The translations under genes were made by a program, and so were the position numbers. Positions 5,915 through 11,374 of a DNA stretch of 11,374 nt are shown here, one piece after another. The first letter of the stretch is position 1. Each line of letters begins with the position of its first letter. Where the stretch lies: positions 1 to 11,374 of the forward strand of contig JAABPT010000468.1 of assembly GCA_011391855.1 (NCBI GenBank), written 5' to 3'. The DNA comes from Burkholderiales bacterium. GTDB lineage: Bacteria > Pseudomonadota > Gammaproteobacteria > Burkholderiales > Burkholderiaceae_C. The notes beneath the pieces are model-generated. The model searched no databases, had not been told where the DNA came from, and was given only the letters and a program-made list of their open reading frames with translations.

Positions 5915-8014
5915 TCAGGTGCCGACCACCCCGCCGTCGCTGCGTCGCACCACCACGGTGGCCGAACGCGGGCGCGCACCGGCCGTGGGCCACTGCGAGA
6001 ACGCCGTGGCATTGCGCGCGATCTGGTTGTCGCTGTAGGTGCTGCCGTCGGCGTTCTTCGGCCGGTTCGGGTGGCTGCCGATCTCGCCCGGGTGCTGGAT
6101 ATTGACGAACATCGTCTTGCGGTCCGGTGTCCACGTGATGCCGGTCACCTCGCAACCCGAAGGCCCGACCAGGAAGCGTTTGATGGCCTTGGTTTGCGGG
6201 TCGCCCACCAGCATCTGGTTGTTGCCCATGCCGGCGAAGTCGCCGGTGTTGGCGAAGCTGCCGTCGGTCTGGATCCACATCCGGCCGAAGCTGTCGAAGG
6301 CCAGGCCGTCGGGGCTGTTGAACAGGTTGTCCAGCGTGATGTTCGCCGAGGGCTTGCGCGCGTCGGTGATGGAAGGTTGGCCGGCGAGCACGAAGATGTC
6401 CCAGGTGAAGCTGAGCGCAGTGCCGTCGCCGCCGGTTTCGTTCCAGCGCAGGATATGACCCCACACGTTGTTGGCGCGCGGGTTGGCTTCGTCGACCGCG
6501 GGCCGGGCGGAACCGGCGGTCGTGCTGCCGTCGGCGTTGTTGGAGGTCGTGCCACCGCGGCGGTTGTTGTTGGTCAGCGTGACGTAGACCTCGCCGGCCT
6601 TCTTCGGGTTCGCCGCCACCCATTCCGGACGGTCCATCATGGTCGCGCCCACGCGGTCGGCGGCCTGGCGGGCGCGGATCATCACGTCGGCCTGGCTGGT
6701 GAAGCCGTTGGCTTCGGTGAGGCCGTTCTGGCCGTGGACGAGCGGAATCCAGACGCCGTCGCCCATGTTGTCACCCGCCGTCGCGCCGGCGTCGAAGCGT
6801 GCCACGTACAGCGTGCCTTCGGCCAGCAGGTTGCGGTTGGCCGCACTCGTGGGATTGGCGGCGTCGAAGGTGCCGGTCGAGACGAACTTGTAGATGTACT
6901 CGTTGCGCTCGTCGCAGCCCATGTAGACGACGACCTTGCCGTTCGGCGCCACCACCAGTTCGGCATTCTCGTGCTTGAAGCGGCCCAGCGCCGTGCGCTT
7001 TAAGGCCTTGCCGCCCGGGTTGAAGGGGTCGGCCTCGACGATCCAGCCGTGGCGGTTGGGTTCGTTCGGCGTGGCGTTGACGTCGAAGCGCGGGTCCACC
7101 GTGTGCCACAGGTAGCCGAAACCGGCTGCGGTGATGCCGTAGCGGTTTTCCAGCGCCGTGGCCGTGTGCGCGCCATTCCAGCCGAAATAGCCGTTGAAGT
7201 TCTCCTCGCAGGTGAGGTAGGTGCCCCAGGGCGTGCGGCCGTTGCCGCAGTTGTTCAGCGTGCCCAGCACCTCGGTGCCCGCGGGGTCGGCAGCCGTCTT
7301 CATCAGGTCGTGGCCGGCGGCCGGGCCCTGGATCGTGATCGGCGTATTGCCGTGGATGCGGCGGTTGTAGGGCGAGGTCTTCACGTGCTCCCAGCTGCCG
7401 TCGGCGGCGCGCTTCACGTGCACGATGGTGATGCCGTGGCCGGCCTGGCCCTTGCGCGCCTTCTCGTAGGTGAAGGGGGCAAGCCAGTCGGCGGGGTCGC
7501 TGCCCGGGGCGTAGAAATATTCGGGGTTGATGTATTCGTGGTTCAGCACCAGCAGGCCTTCGTCGCTGCGCTCGCCGAAGCCGTTGCCCGCGGCATTGAA
7601 GCTGAAGAAGGCCATGCCGTCGTGGTTGTCGCCCACCTGCTGTTCTTGCTCGATAGAGGTGTTGCTGGCGTCGGGCTTCCAGGCCGGGGCCAGGGCGTTG
7701 ATCGGCTCGCCCCAAGGAATGAAGGCGCTGGCCACGTAGCCCACGGGCACCACGATGCTGTCGGCGCTGGAAGTGGGCACGGCGGCGAAGGCCATCATCT
7801 GCTCGGTGGGAACGACGGCCGCCGGTTCGTCGTCGTCGTTGCCGCCACAGGCGGCCAGGCCGCCCAGGAAAGGCAGCGCAGCGGCGCCCAGGCCGCCCAG
7901 CAGCAGCTTGCGGCGGCTGGGGCGGGCGACGATGGCGCGTTCGACCACGTCGGTCAGGCTGAGGTTGCGCGACGGGTTGGACACGCCGTCGTCGTCACGA
8001 ATGCTTTGGGCCAT
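5915..8014 (-). CDS. phoX: PhoX-family (DUF839) alkaline phosphatase, Tat-exported, possible lipoprotein
   Basis: A 699-residue extracytoplasmic phosphatase of the PhoX/DUF839 family; characterised members use calcium and iron to release phosphate from phosphomonoesters during phosphate starvation. A 33-residue lead is followed by the twin-arginine segment SRRKLLL (33-39), a hydrophobic stretch (38-54) and LAAC, whose Cys56 fits a lipobox. Family landmarks are LNHEYINPEYF (158-168), NNCGNGRTPWGTYLTCEEN (254-272, with the conserved Cys256), HGWIVEADPF (322-331), GRFKHENA (344-351), YMGCDERNEYIYKFVS (364-379) and NSPDGLAFDSFGRMWIQTDG (566-585). ATG 8014 is chosen because GGAG lies 8 nt upstream; the frame stays open to 8230 but overlaps the previous gene and lacks family features. 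A tandem Pho box upstream and an intrinsic terminator downstream mark it as a single-gene unit. Family is near certain; substrate is inferred. Confidence 0.94.
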   Translation of the reverse strand: MAQSIRDDDGVSNPSRNLSLTDVVERAIVARPSRRKLLLGGLGAAALPFLGGLAACGGNDDDEPAAVVPTEQMMAFAAVPTSSADSIVVPVGYVASAFIPWGEPINALAPAWKPDASNTSIEQEQQVGDNHDGMAFFSFNAAGNGFGERSDEGLLVLNHEYINPEYFYAPGSDPADWLAPFTYEKARKGQAGHGITIVHVKRAADGSWEHVKTSPYNRRIHGNTPITIQGPAAGHDLMKTAADPAGTEVLGTLNNCGNGRTPWGTYLTCEENFNGYFGWNGAHTATALENRYGITAAGFGYLWHTVDPRFDVNATPNEPNRHGWIVEADPFNPGGKALKRTALGRFKHENAELVVAPNGKVVVYMGCDERNEYIYKFVSTGTFDAANPTSAANRNLLAEGTLYVARFDAGATAGDNMGDGVWIPLVHGQNGLTEANGFTSQADVMIRARQAADRVGATMMDRPEWVAANPKKAGEVYVTLTNNNRRGGTTSNNADGSTTAGSARPAVDEANPRANNVWGHILRWNETGGDGTALSFTWDIFVLAGQPSITDARKPSANITLDNLFNSPDGLAFDSFGRMWIQTDGSFANTGDFAGMGNNQMLVGDPQTKAIKRFLVGPSGCEVTGITWTPDRKTMFVNIQHPGEIGSHPNRPKNADGSTYSDNQIARNATAFSQWPTAGARPRSATVVVRRSDGGVVGT

Positions 8015-8022
8015 GCGGGGTA

Positions 8023-8026
8023 CTCC
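8023..8026 (-). promoter_or_regulatory. Ribosome binding site of phoX (GGAG)
   Basis: GGAG on the minus strand, 8 nt before the ATG at 8014. It fixes the phoX start against the longer in-frame extension to 8230. It is the only clear Shine-Dalgarno site seen before a complete gene in this window. Confidence 0.75.
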
Positions 8027-8060
8027 AGGGTTGCAAAGCCTTGGAGCTTCCACGTCCGAC

Positions 8061-8100
8061 GTGACGCGGGGATGTCGGTGCGATGACGGTTTCGTGACGG
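8061..8100 (-). promoter_or_regulatory. Tandem Pho box (PhoB operator) upstream of phoX
   Basis: Read on the minus strand, four 7-mers recur at an exact 11-bp period: CCGTCAC (8100-8094), CCGTCAT (8089-8083), CCGACAT (8078-8072) and GCGTCAC (8067-8061), separated by 4-nt spacers GAAA, CGCA and CCCC. A Pho box is two CTGTCAT-like direct repeats at 11-bp spacing; the upstream pair (8083-8100) matches 14 of 18 positions of CTGTCATAWAWCTGTCAY. The array ends 46 nt before the phoX ATG, leaving room for a -10 and a short leader carrying the GGAG site. No strong -10 hexamer is visible, as is common at activator-dependent promoters. This predicts induction by PhoB-phosphate under phosphate limitation. 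Confidence 0.85.
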
Positions 8101-8142
8101 GCCGCGGCCGCAGCCTCGCTGACAGCCCGAGAGGGCCACAGG

Positions 8143-8187
8143 ACCCGCGAAGCCCGTGACACCCGTGGGGCCCGTTCGGCCCGTGCC
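8143..8187. repeat. Five-unit imperfect 9-bp tandem repeat, consensus RCCCGYGNN
   Basis: Consecutive plus-strand units are ACCCGCGAA, GCCCGTGAC, ACCCGTGGG, GCCCGTTCG and GCCCGTGCC. The array lies 5 bp beyond the stop codon (8193) of the BPSS1780-family gene, in the 178-bp gap before phoX. Because the period is 9, minus-strand reading frames through it give collagen-like Gly-X-Y triplets, but no gene there is supported. No T-run follows, so it is not an obvious intrinsic terminator. Confidence 0.6.
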
Positions 8188-8192
8188 GGGAC

Positions 8193-9005
8193 TCAGACCT
8201 CGGTCGCGGGCTCCGGTGCCACACCGCCAAAGCTGTCGGTGAAGGTGTAGAGCAGCGAGATGTAGAAGACGGTGGAGAAGGTCAGCCCCGCCGGCACACC
8301 CACCACGTTGGCCAGTTGCGGCGTGCCGAGCAGGCCGAAGAGCAGCGCCGCCAGCAGGCCGAAAGCCGCGATCACGCCCACCCAGGCCAGCGAATAAGTG
8401 AGGAAGGCGCCCCTGCAGCGCCACACCGCCAGCGTGCTGGAAAAGAGCGACTGCGCCACGCCCTGGCCGCCCCAGTGCACCAGGGCCGGGGCATGCCAGA
8501 ACAGCACCGACAGCAGCGTGCCCAGCACGCCGGCCAGCAGCACGCCGGTGGCCACGCCAGGTTCGGACAGCAGGGCGTCGATCTCGGCCTGCGCGGGCTG
8601 GCCTTTCATCATGAGCGCCTGCAGCCGGGCCCAGGCGTTGTCGGAAACCCCGTCGGCCAGCAACAGGATGGCCAGTGCCGCCACGCCGTAGATCGCACAC
8701 AGGACGAGCAGCGAACGGCGTCGCAAGGGATCGCCGCGCAGGGGTTCGAGAAACTGCGCCGGGTGCACCGGTCCGCCGTTCAGCGCCGACTGGCTGGCGA
8801 TCATGAAACCCAGCGAAAGCAGCGGCAAGGCCGCCATCTGCACCAGGCCGCCGAGCAGCGGTACCAGGCTGACCACCAGCGCCGCGAACAGGAAGACGGA
8901 GAACATCATGGTGAACAAGAGCGGCTTACGCGCGAACAGGCGAAAGGCGCTGGTCACCCAGCGCGGGCCGCGCGAGGCAGGGACGGTCTTCAGTTGCAGC
9001 GTCAT
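8193..9005 (-). CDS. BPSS1780-family integral membrane protein of unknown function
   Basis: A 270-residue polytopic membrane protein with about six hydrophobic segments at roughly 29-50, 52-72, 98-117, 150-171, 203-226 and 232-254. The N-terminal stretch LKTVPASRGPRWV, then FRLFARKPLLF before the first membrane segment, LPLLSLGFMIASQ (60-72) and FWHAPALVHW (169-178) resemble the Burkholderiales family named after B. pseudomallei BPSS1780. That family's biochemical role is not known to me. It is the last gene of the DUF2782-thrB operon: its ATG lies 7 nt after the thrB stop, with no Shine-Dalgarno, so translation is probably coupled to thrB. The loop between segments 3 and 4 (118-149) and the tail after 255 are hydrophilic. 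It has no visible catalytic motif. The gene is certain; the family name comes from pattern memory. Confidence 0.88.
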   Translation of the reverse strand: MTLQLKTVPASRGPRWVTSAFRLFARKPLLFTMMFSVFLFAALVVSLVPLLGGLVQMAALPLLSLGFMIASQSALNGGPVHPAQFLEPLRGDPLRRRSLLVLCAIYGVAALAILLLADGVSDNAWARLQALMMKGQPAQAEIDALLSEPGVATGVLLAGVLGTLLSVLFWHAPALVHWGGQGVAQSLFSSTLAVWRCRGAFLTYSLAWVGVIAAFGLLAALLFGLLGTPQLANVVGVPAGLTFSTVFYISLLYTFTDSFGGVAPEPATEV

Positions 9006-9012
9006 CGGGAGG

Positions 9013-9981
9013 TCAGCGTAAGGGATGCCAGGGCGCGGCGATACGACTCTTCAGCACGCGTTCGAACTGCAGCGGGTCCTTGGCCTGCAGCATGGCGGCT
9101 TCGCGCGGCAGGTGCCAGTCCCACAGGCGGCTGATCCAGAAGCGCAAGCCCGCCGCGCGCAGCAGCGCCGGCATGGCGCGCACCTCGCCGGCAGTGAACG
9201 GGCGCACACGTTCGTAGGCGGCGCAGAAGGTGGCGGCACGGGGCTCGTCGAGTTCGCCGCTGGCGGCGTCGGTGCACCAGTCGTTCAAGCACACCGCCAC
9301 GTCGAAGAGCAGCATGTCGGTGCCGGCGAAATAGAAGTCGAAGAAGCCGCACAGGCGGTCGGTGCCGGCGGTGTCGTCGAACATCACGTTGTCGCGAAAG
9401 AGGTCGGCGTGGATCGGCCCCCGTGGCAACGCCTGACCGGCGGGCGCCGCGGCCAGATGCTGCTGGAATGCCAGTTCCTCGCGCAGCAAGGCGGCGGGTT
9501 CGGCGGCCAGGTGCGGCAGCACCAGCGGGGCGGTCTGTAGCCACCAGTCCAGGCCGCGCAGGTGCGGCTGCTGCAGCGGAAAACTGGTGCCGGCCAGGTG
9601 CATGCGCGCCAGCATGGCGCCCACCTGCGCGCAGTGCGCGGCGTCGGGCGCCAGGCGGTGGCTGCCGGGCAGGCGCGTCACCACCGAAGCCGGCTTGCCG
9701 GCCAGGGGGTGCACCAGGCCGCCTTCGGCGTCGGGCTGCGGCGCCGGCACGGGAATGCCTTGCAGCGCCAGGTGCTCCATGAGGCGCAGGTAGTAGGGCA
9801 ACTGGTCCGCGGCCAGCCGCTCGAACAGCGTCAGCACCCATTGGCCGCGCGCCGTGGTGGCGTAGTAGTTGGTGTTCTCGATGCCCGAGCGGATGCCTTG
9901 CAGGTCGGTCAGCGCGCCCAGGCCCAGGCGCCTGAAAAGCGCGTCGGCCTCGTCGAAGCGGACCTCGGTGTAGACCGCCAT
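9013..9981 (-). CDS. thrB: Homoserine kinase (ThrB, aminoglycoside-phosphotransferase-like fold)
   Basis: Phosphorylates L-homoserine with ATP to O-phosphohomoserine, the step before threonine synthase; cytosolic. The 322-residue protein belongs to the APH/choline-kinase-like form of ThrB found in pseudomonads and Burkholderiales, not the GHMP-kinase form of E. coli. It begins MAVYTEVRFDEADALF and carries GIRSGIENTNYYATT (29-43, nucleotide loop), VVTRLPG (100-106), the catalytic-loop variant GPIHADLFRDNVMF (188-201, with Asp193 and Asn198) and the metal-binding GFFDFYFAGTDMLLFDVAV (212-230). ATG 9981 gives the family start and lies 8 nt after the TAG of the DUF2782 gene, without a Shine-Dalgarno. 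The frame is open further upstream but overlaps DUF2782. Other members of this kinase fold are possible, but the start and loop motifs fit ThrB well. Confidence 0.93.
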   Translation of the reverse strand: MAVYTEVRFDEADALFRRLGLGALTDLQGIRSGIENTNYYATTARGQWVLTLFERLAADQLPYYLRLMEHLALQGIPVPAPQPDAEGGLVHPLAGKPASVVTRLPGSHRLAPDAAHCAQVGAMLARMHLAGTSFPLQQPHLRGLDWWLQTAPLVLPHLAAEPAALLREELAFQQHLAAAPAGQALPRGPIHADLFRDNVMFDDTAGTDRLCGFFDFYFAGTDMLLFDVAVCLNDWCTDAASGELDEPRAATFCAAYERVRPFTAGEVRAMPALLRAAGLRFWISRLWDWHLPREAAMLQAKDPLQFERVLKSRIAAPWHPLR

Positions 9982-9989
9982 GGCGCGGC

Positions 9990-10316
9990 CTAGAAGTCGA
10001 ACAGCGACCAGGCGCTCTGACCGACCGCGCCGCGGTCCTTGGAGATGTCGCGCCCGCCAGGGCCGATGATGATCTCGTAGGGCTTCGCACCTTCCACCTT
10101 GCTCTGCACGGTGATGCGCTGGGCCTGGCCGCGCAGGCGCTTTTCCTCGATGCGCACGCCGTCGTCCTCGATCACCGTGAGCGTGGGCGTGAGGCGGTCG
10201 CGCGGAGAGGCCGTTGCGGCGCTGGCGGCCGGCAGCGGGGGCGCGGCCTGCGCGCAGGCCACACCGGCCCACCCCAGGAGGAGCATGCCCGCGCCGAGGC
10301 GTTGCAGCAGTGTCAT
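9990..10316 (-). CDS. DUF2782-family exported small protein
   Basis: A 108-residue protein with a signal peptide: a hydrophobic core LGAGMLLLGWAGVACA (7-22) and a likely signal peptidase I site after AQA (22-24). After an Ala/Pro-rich linker (25-42), the mature domain contains LTVIEDDGVRIEEKRLRGQ (46-64), a KPYEIIIGP strand (78-86) and a C-terminal WSLFDF. This pattern fits the short periplasmic DUF2782 proteins often found between polA and thrB in beta- and gammaproteobacteria; function is unknown to me. It is the first gene of the minus-strand thrB operon. ATG 10316 is chosen because it begins the signal peptide and follows TAGAAT by 7 nt. The frame stays open to 11132, but that part is the antisense of polA. 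Confidence 0.87.
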   Translation of the reverse strand: MTLLQRLGAGMLLLGWAGVACAQAAPPLPAASAATASPRDRLTPTLTVIEDDGVRIEEKRLRGQAQRITVQSKVEGAKPYEIIIGPGGRDISKDRGAVGQSAWSLFDF

Positions 10317-10323
10317 CGTTCGG

Positions 10324-10329
10324 ATTCTA
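10324..10329 (-). promoter_or_regulatory. Candidate -10 box (TAGAAT) of the DUF2782-thrB operon
   Basis: On the minus strand TAGAATCCG begins here, and the ATG at 10316 follows the hexamer by 7 nt, the same geometry and the same nonamer as at uvrD. Transcription would start at or beside the start codon, making a leaderless mRNA. No convincing -35 box is visible; that region would overlap the divergent polA promoter. Confidence 0.5.
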
Positions 10330-10361
10330 CGCAGCCCCCTTTTGCCGCTGCGCGGGCGCGC

Positions 10362-10367
10362 CACAAT
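10362..10367 (+). promoter_or_regulatory. Candidate -10 box (CACAAT) of polA
   Basis: CACAAT lies 6 nt upstream of the polA ATG at 10374, so the predicted transcript is leaderless or nearly so, and no Shine-Dalgarno precedes the start. A TTGCCG at 10342-10347 resembles a -35 box but is only 14 bp away, shorter than usual. The site is weaker than the TAGAAT boxes. Confidence 0.35.
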
Positions 10368-10373
10368 GGCTGG

Positions 10374-11374
10374 ATGAGCGAGAAAACCCTGCTGCTGGTG
10401 GACGGCTCCAGCTACCTGTACCGCGCCTACCACGCCATGCCCGACCTGCGTGCCGGCGACGGGTTTCCCACCGGTGCCGTGCACGGCGTGGCGGCGATGA
10501 TGAAGTGGCTGCGCGAGCGCTACCCGGCCGAACATGCGGCCTGCGTCTTCGACGCCAAGGGCCCCACCTTCCGCGAAGCCTGGTACCCCGACTACAAGGC
10601 CCAGCGCGCGCCCATGCCCGAGCCGCTGGTGCAGCAGATCGAGCCCATCCACGAGATCGTGCGCCTGCTCGGCTGGCCGGTGCTGGTGGTGCCCGGCATC
10701 GAGGCCGACGACGTGATCGGCACGCTGGCGCGCCAGGCCGTGGCCAGCGGGCACAAAGTCGTCATTTCCACCGGCGACAAGGACCTGGCGCAGCTGGTGA
10801 ACCATGACGTCACGCTGATCAACACCATGGCCAAGCCGCCCGAGCGACTGGACGTGGAGGGCGTGAAGGCCAAGTTCGGCGTGCCGCCGGAGCGCTTCGT
10901 CGACTACCTCACCCTGGTGGGCGACACCGTGGACAACGTGCCCGGCGTCGACAAGGTGGGCCCGAAGACGGCGGCCAAGTGGATTGCCGAGCATGGCTCG
11001 CTGGACGCGGTGATGGCTGCGGCCGACAGCATCAAGGGCGCTGCGGGCGAGAACCTGCGCAAGGCGCTGGACTGGTTGCCCATGGGCCGCAAACTGGTCA
11101 CCGTGCTGACCGATTGCGACCTGGGCGGTCACGTCTGCGGTTGGCCCGCGCTGGACGCGCTGGCGCTGCGCGAGGTGGACAGGACCGCGCTGCTCGACTT
11201 CTACAAGCGCTACGACTTCCGCAGCTGGCGGCGTGAACTGGAGCAGTCGCTGGGGGTGGAGGCGGGCGCGTCGGCGGCTTTGTCGGCGGCTTTGCCGGCG
11301 ACGGCCACGGACGGTGCCGACCCGCCGCCGGGTGCTGCCACAGCGGCCACAGCGGCCACAGCGGCCGAACCGGT
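10374..11374 (+). CDS. polA: DNA polymerase I, N-terminal part (3' truncated by window edge)
   Basis: Pol I carries out gap filling and Okazaki-fragment processing. The first 333 residues are here, covering the 5'-3' exonuclease (FEN-like) domain and the start of the linker to the 3'-5' exonuclease and polymerase domains. Metal-ligand and fold signatures are LLLVDGSSYLYRAYHA (6-21, Asp10), CVFDAKGPTFR (57-67, Asp60), YKAQR (74-78), GIEADDVIGTLA (108-119), ISTGDKDLAQLV (131-142, Asp135 and Asp137) and TLVGDTVDNVPGV (180-192, Asp184 and Asp187), followed by the helix-hairpin-helix GPKTAAKW. All expected acidic residues are present. From about residue 294 the sequence becomes Ala-rich and is encoded by short DNA tandem repeats. 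It is divergent from the DUF2782-thrB operon with 57 bp between start codons. The rest of the protein lies outside the window. Confidence 0.97.
   Translation, partial: MSEKTLLLVDGSSYLYRAYHAMPDLRAGDGFPTGAVHGVAAMMKWLRERYPAEHAACVFDAKGPTFREAWYPDYKAQRAPMPEPLVQQIEPIHEIVRLLGWPVLVVPGIEADDVIGTLARQAVASGHKVVISTGDKDLAQLVNHDVTLINTMAKPPERLDVEGVKAKFGVPPERFVDYLTLVGDTVDNVPGVDKVGPKTAAKWIAEHGSLDAVMAAADSIKGAAGENLRKALDWLPMGRKLVTVLTDCDLGGHVCGWPALDALALREVDRTALLDFYKRYDFRSWRRELEQSLGVEAGASAALSAALPATATDGADPPPGAATAATAATAAEP
11270..11293 (+). repeat. Two exact copies of a 12-bp repeat (GTCGGCGGCTTT) in polA
   Basis: Copies occupy 11270-11281 and 11282-11293 and encode the duplicated SAAL-SAAL stretch (about residues 300-307) at the start of the Pol I interdomain linker. 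The repeat length is a multiple of 3, so copy-number changes would keep the reading frame. Confidence 0.8.
11337..11363 (+). repeat. Three exact copies of a 9-bp repeat (GCCACAGCG) in polA
   Basis: Copies at 11337, 11346 and 11355 encode three Ala-Thr-Ala units (residues 322-330) in the Pol I linker, 44 bp after the 12-bp repeat. The array is followed by GCCGAACCG and then the window edge. It is an in-frame minisatellite in which slippage would alter only linker length. Confidence 0.85.

Noticed and set aside
3702..6038. 778-codon + strand open frame overlapping uvrD in another frame
   Set aside because: An Arg/Ala-rich out-of-frame reading of uvrD; the uvrD frame has every SF1 motif.
8166..8183. 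GGGCC-GAACG-GGCCC hairpin (minus strand) as terminator of the thrB operon
   Set aside because: Only 5 bp of stem, no T-run, and it is part of the 9-bp repeat; no intrinsic terminator can be claimed for this operon.
8015..8230. N-terminal extension of phoX to a start at 8230, giving collagen-like Gly-X-Y triplets
   Set aside because: It overlaps the BPSS1780-family gene end and the Pho box, and would bury the Tat signal about 105 residues inside. A GGAG site supports ATG 8014, and the triplets come from the 9-bp repeat.
10394..10401. GCTGGTGG octamers (also at 1858, 3951 and 10682) resembling E. coli Chi
   Set aside because: The octamer is built from common codons of GC-rich genes, and Chi specificity in this lineage is unknown; no special distribution is visible.
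9990..11132. 380-codon minus-strand open frame reading from inside polA into the DUF2782 gene
   Set aside because: Only the last 108 codons (from 10316) are a gene, with a clean signal peptide and promoter; the rest is antisense to polA.

Overview
The window is GC-rich chromosomal DNA, very probably from a betaproteobacterium of the order Burkholderiales and most like Comamonadaceae. The reasons are the high GC, the gene content (PcrA/UvrD-type helicase, PhoX, BPSS1780-family membrane protein) and the block polA / DUF2782 / thrB / BPSS1780. The family and taxon calls rest on recognising the sequences by eye, not on a search. I see no mobile element, integron, CRISPR array, tRNA or rRNA. This is a housekeeping region, and I found no convincing new multi-gene system. 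The most informative signals are regulatory.

Layout from left to right: (1) the 3' end of an unrecognised gene (+, 2-250); (2) GMP reductase guaC (-, 282-1259), tail to tail with it; (3) a 180-bp divergent intergenic region with a guaC -10 candidate and a perfect 14-bp palindrome; (4) a soluble PAS-GGDEF-EAL cyclic-di-GMP enzyme (+, 1440-3332) with both catalytic signatures intact; (5) a UvrD/PcrA-type helicase (+, 3397-5799) with a leaderless-type promoter; (6) a convergent gap holding a strong intrinsic terminator for (7) a PhoX-family phosphatase (-, 5915-8014) with a Tat signal peptide; (8) a 178-bp intergenic region with a clear tandem Pho box and a separate 9-bp repeat; (9) a compact minus-strand operon, DUF2782 exported protein - thrB - BPSS1780-family membrane protein (10316 down to 8193), with 7-8 nt gaps; (10) divergent to it, the 5' part of DNA polymerase I polA (+, 10374 to the window edge).

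How the genes work: phoX reads as a self-contained phosphate-starvation unit, with PhoB operator, Shine-Dalgarno site, Tat export, phosphatase and terminator. The thrB operon places homoserine kinase (threonine synthesis) between one exported and one membrane protein of unknown function. polA and uvrD are replication and repair genes. guaC (GMP to IMP) and the c-di-GMP enzyme diverge from one region, and both act on guanine nucleotides, but a functional link is only a guess. Three genes (uvrD, DUF2782, polA) have a -10-like hexamer only 6-7 nt before the ATG, which predicts leaderless mRNAs.
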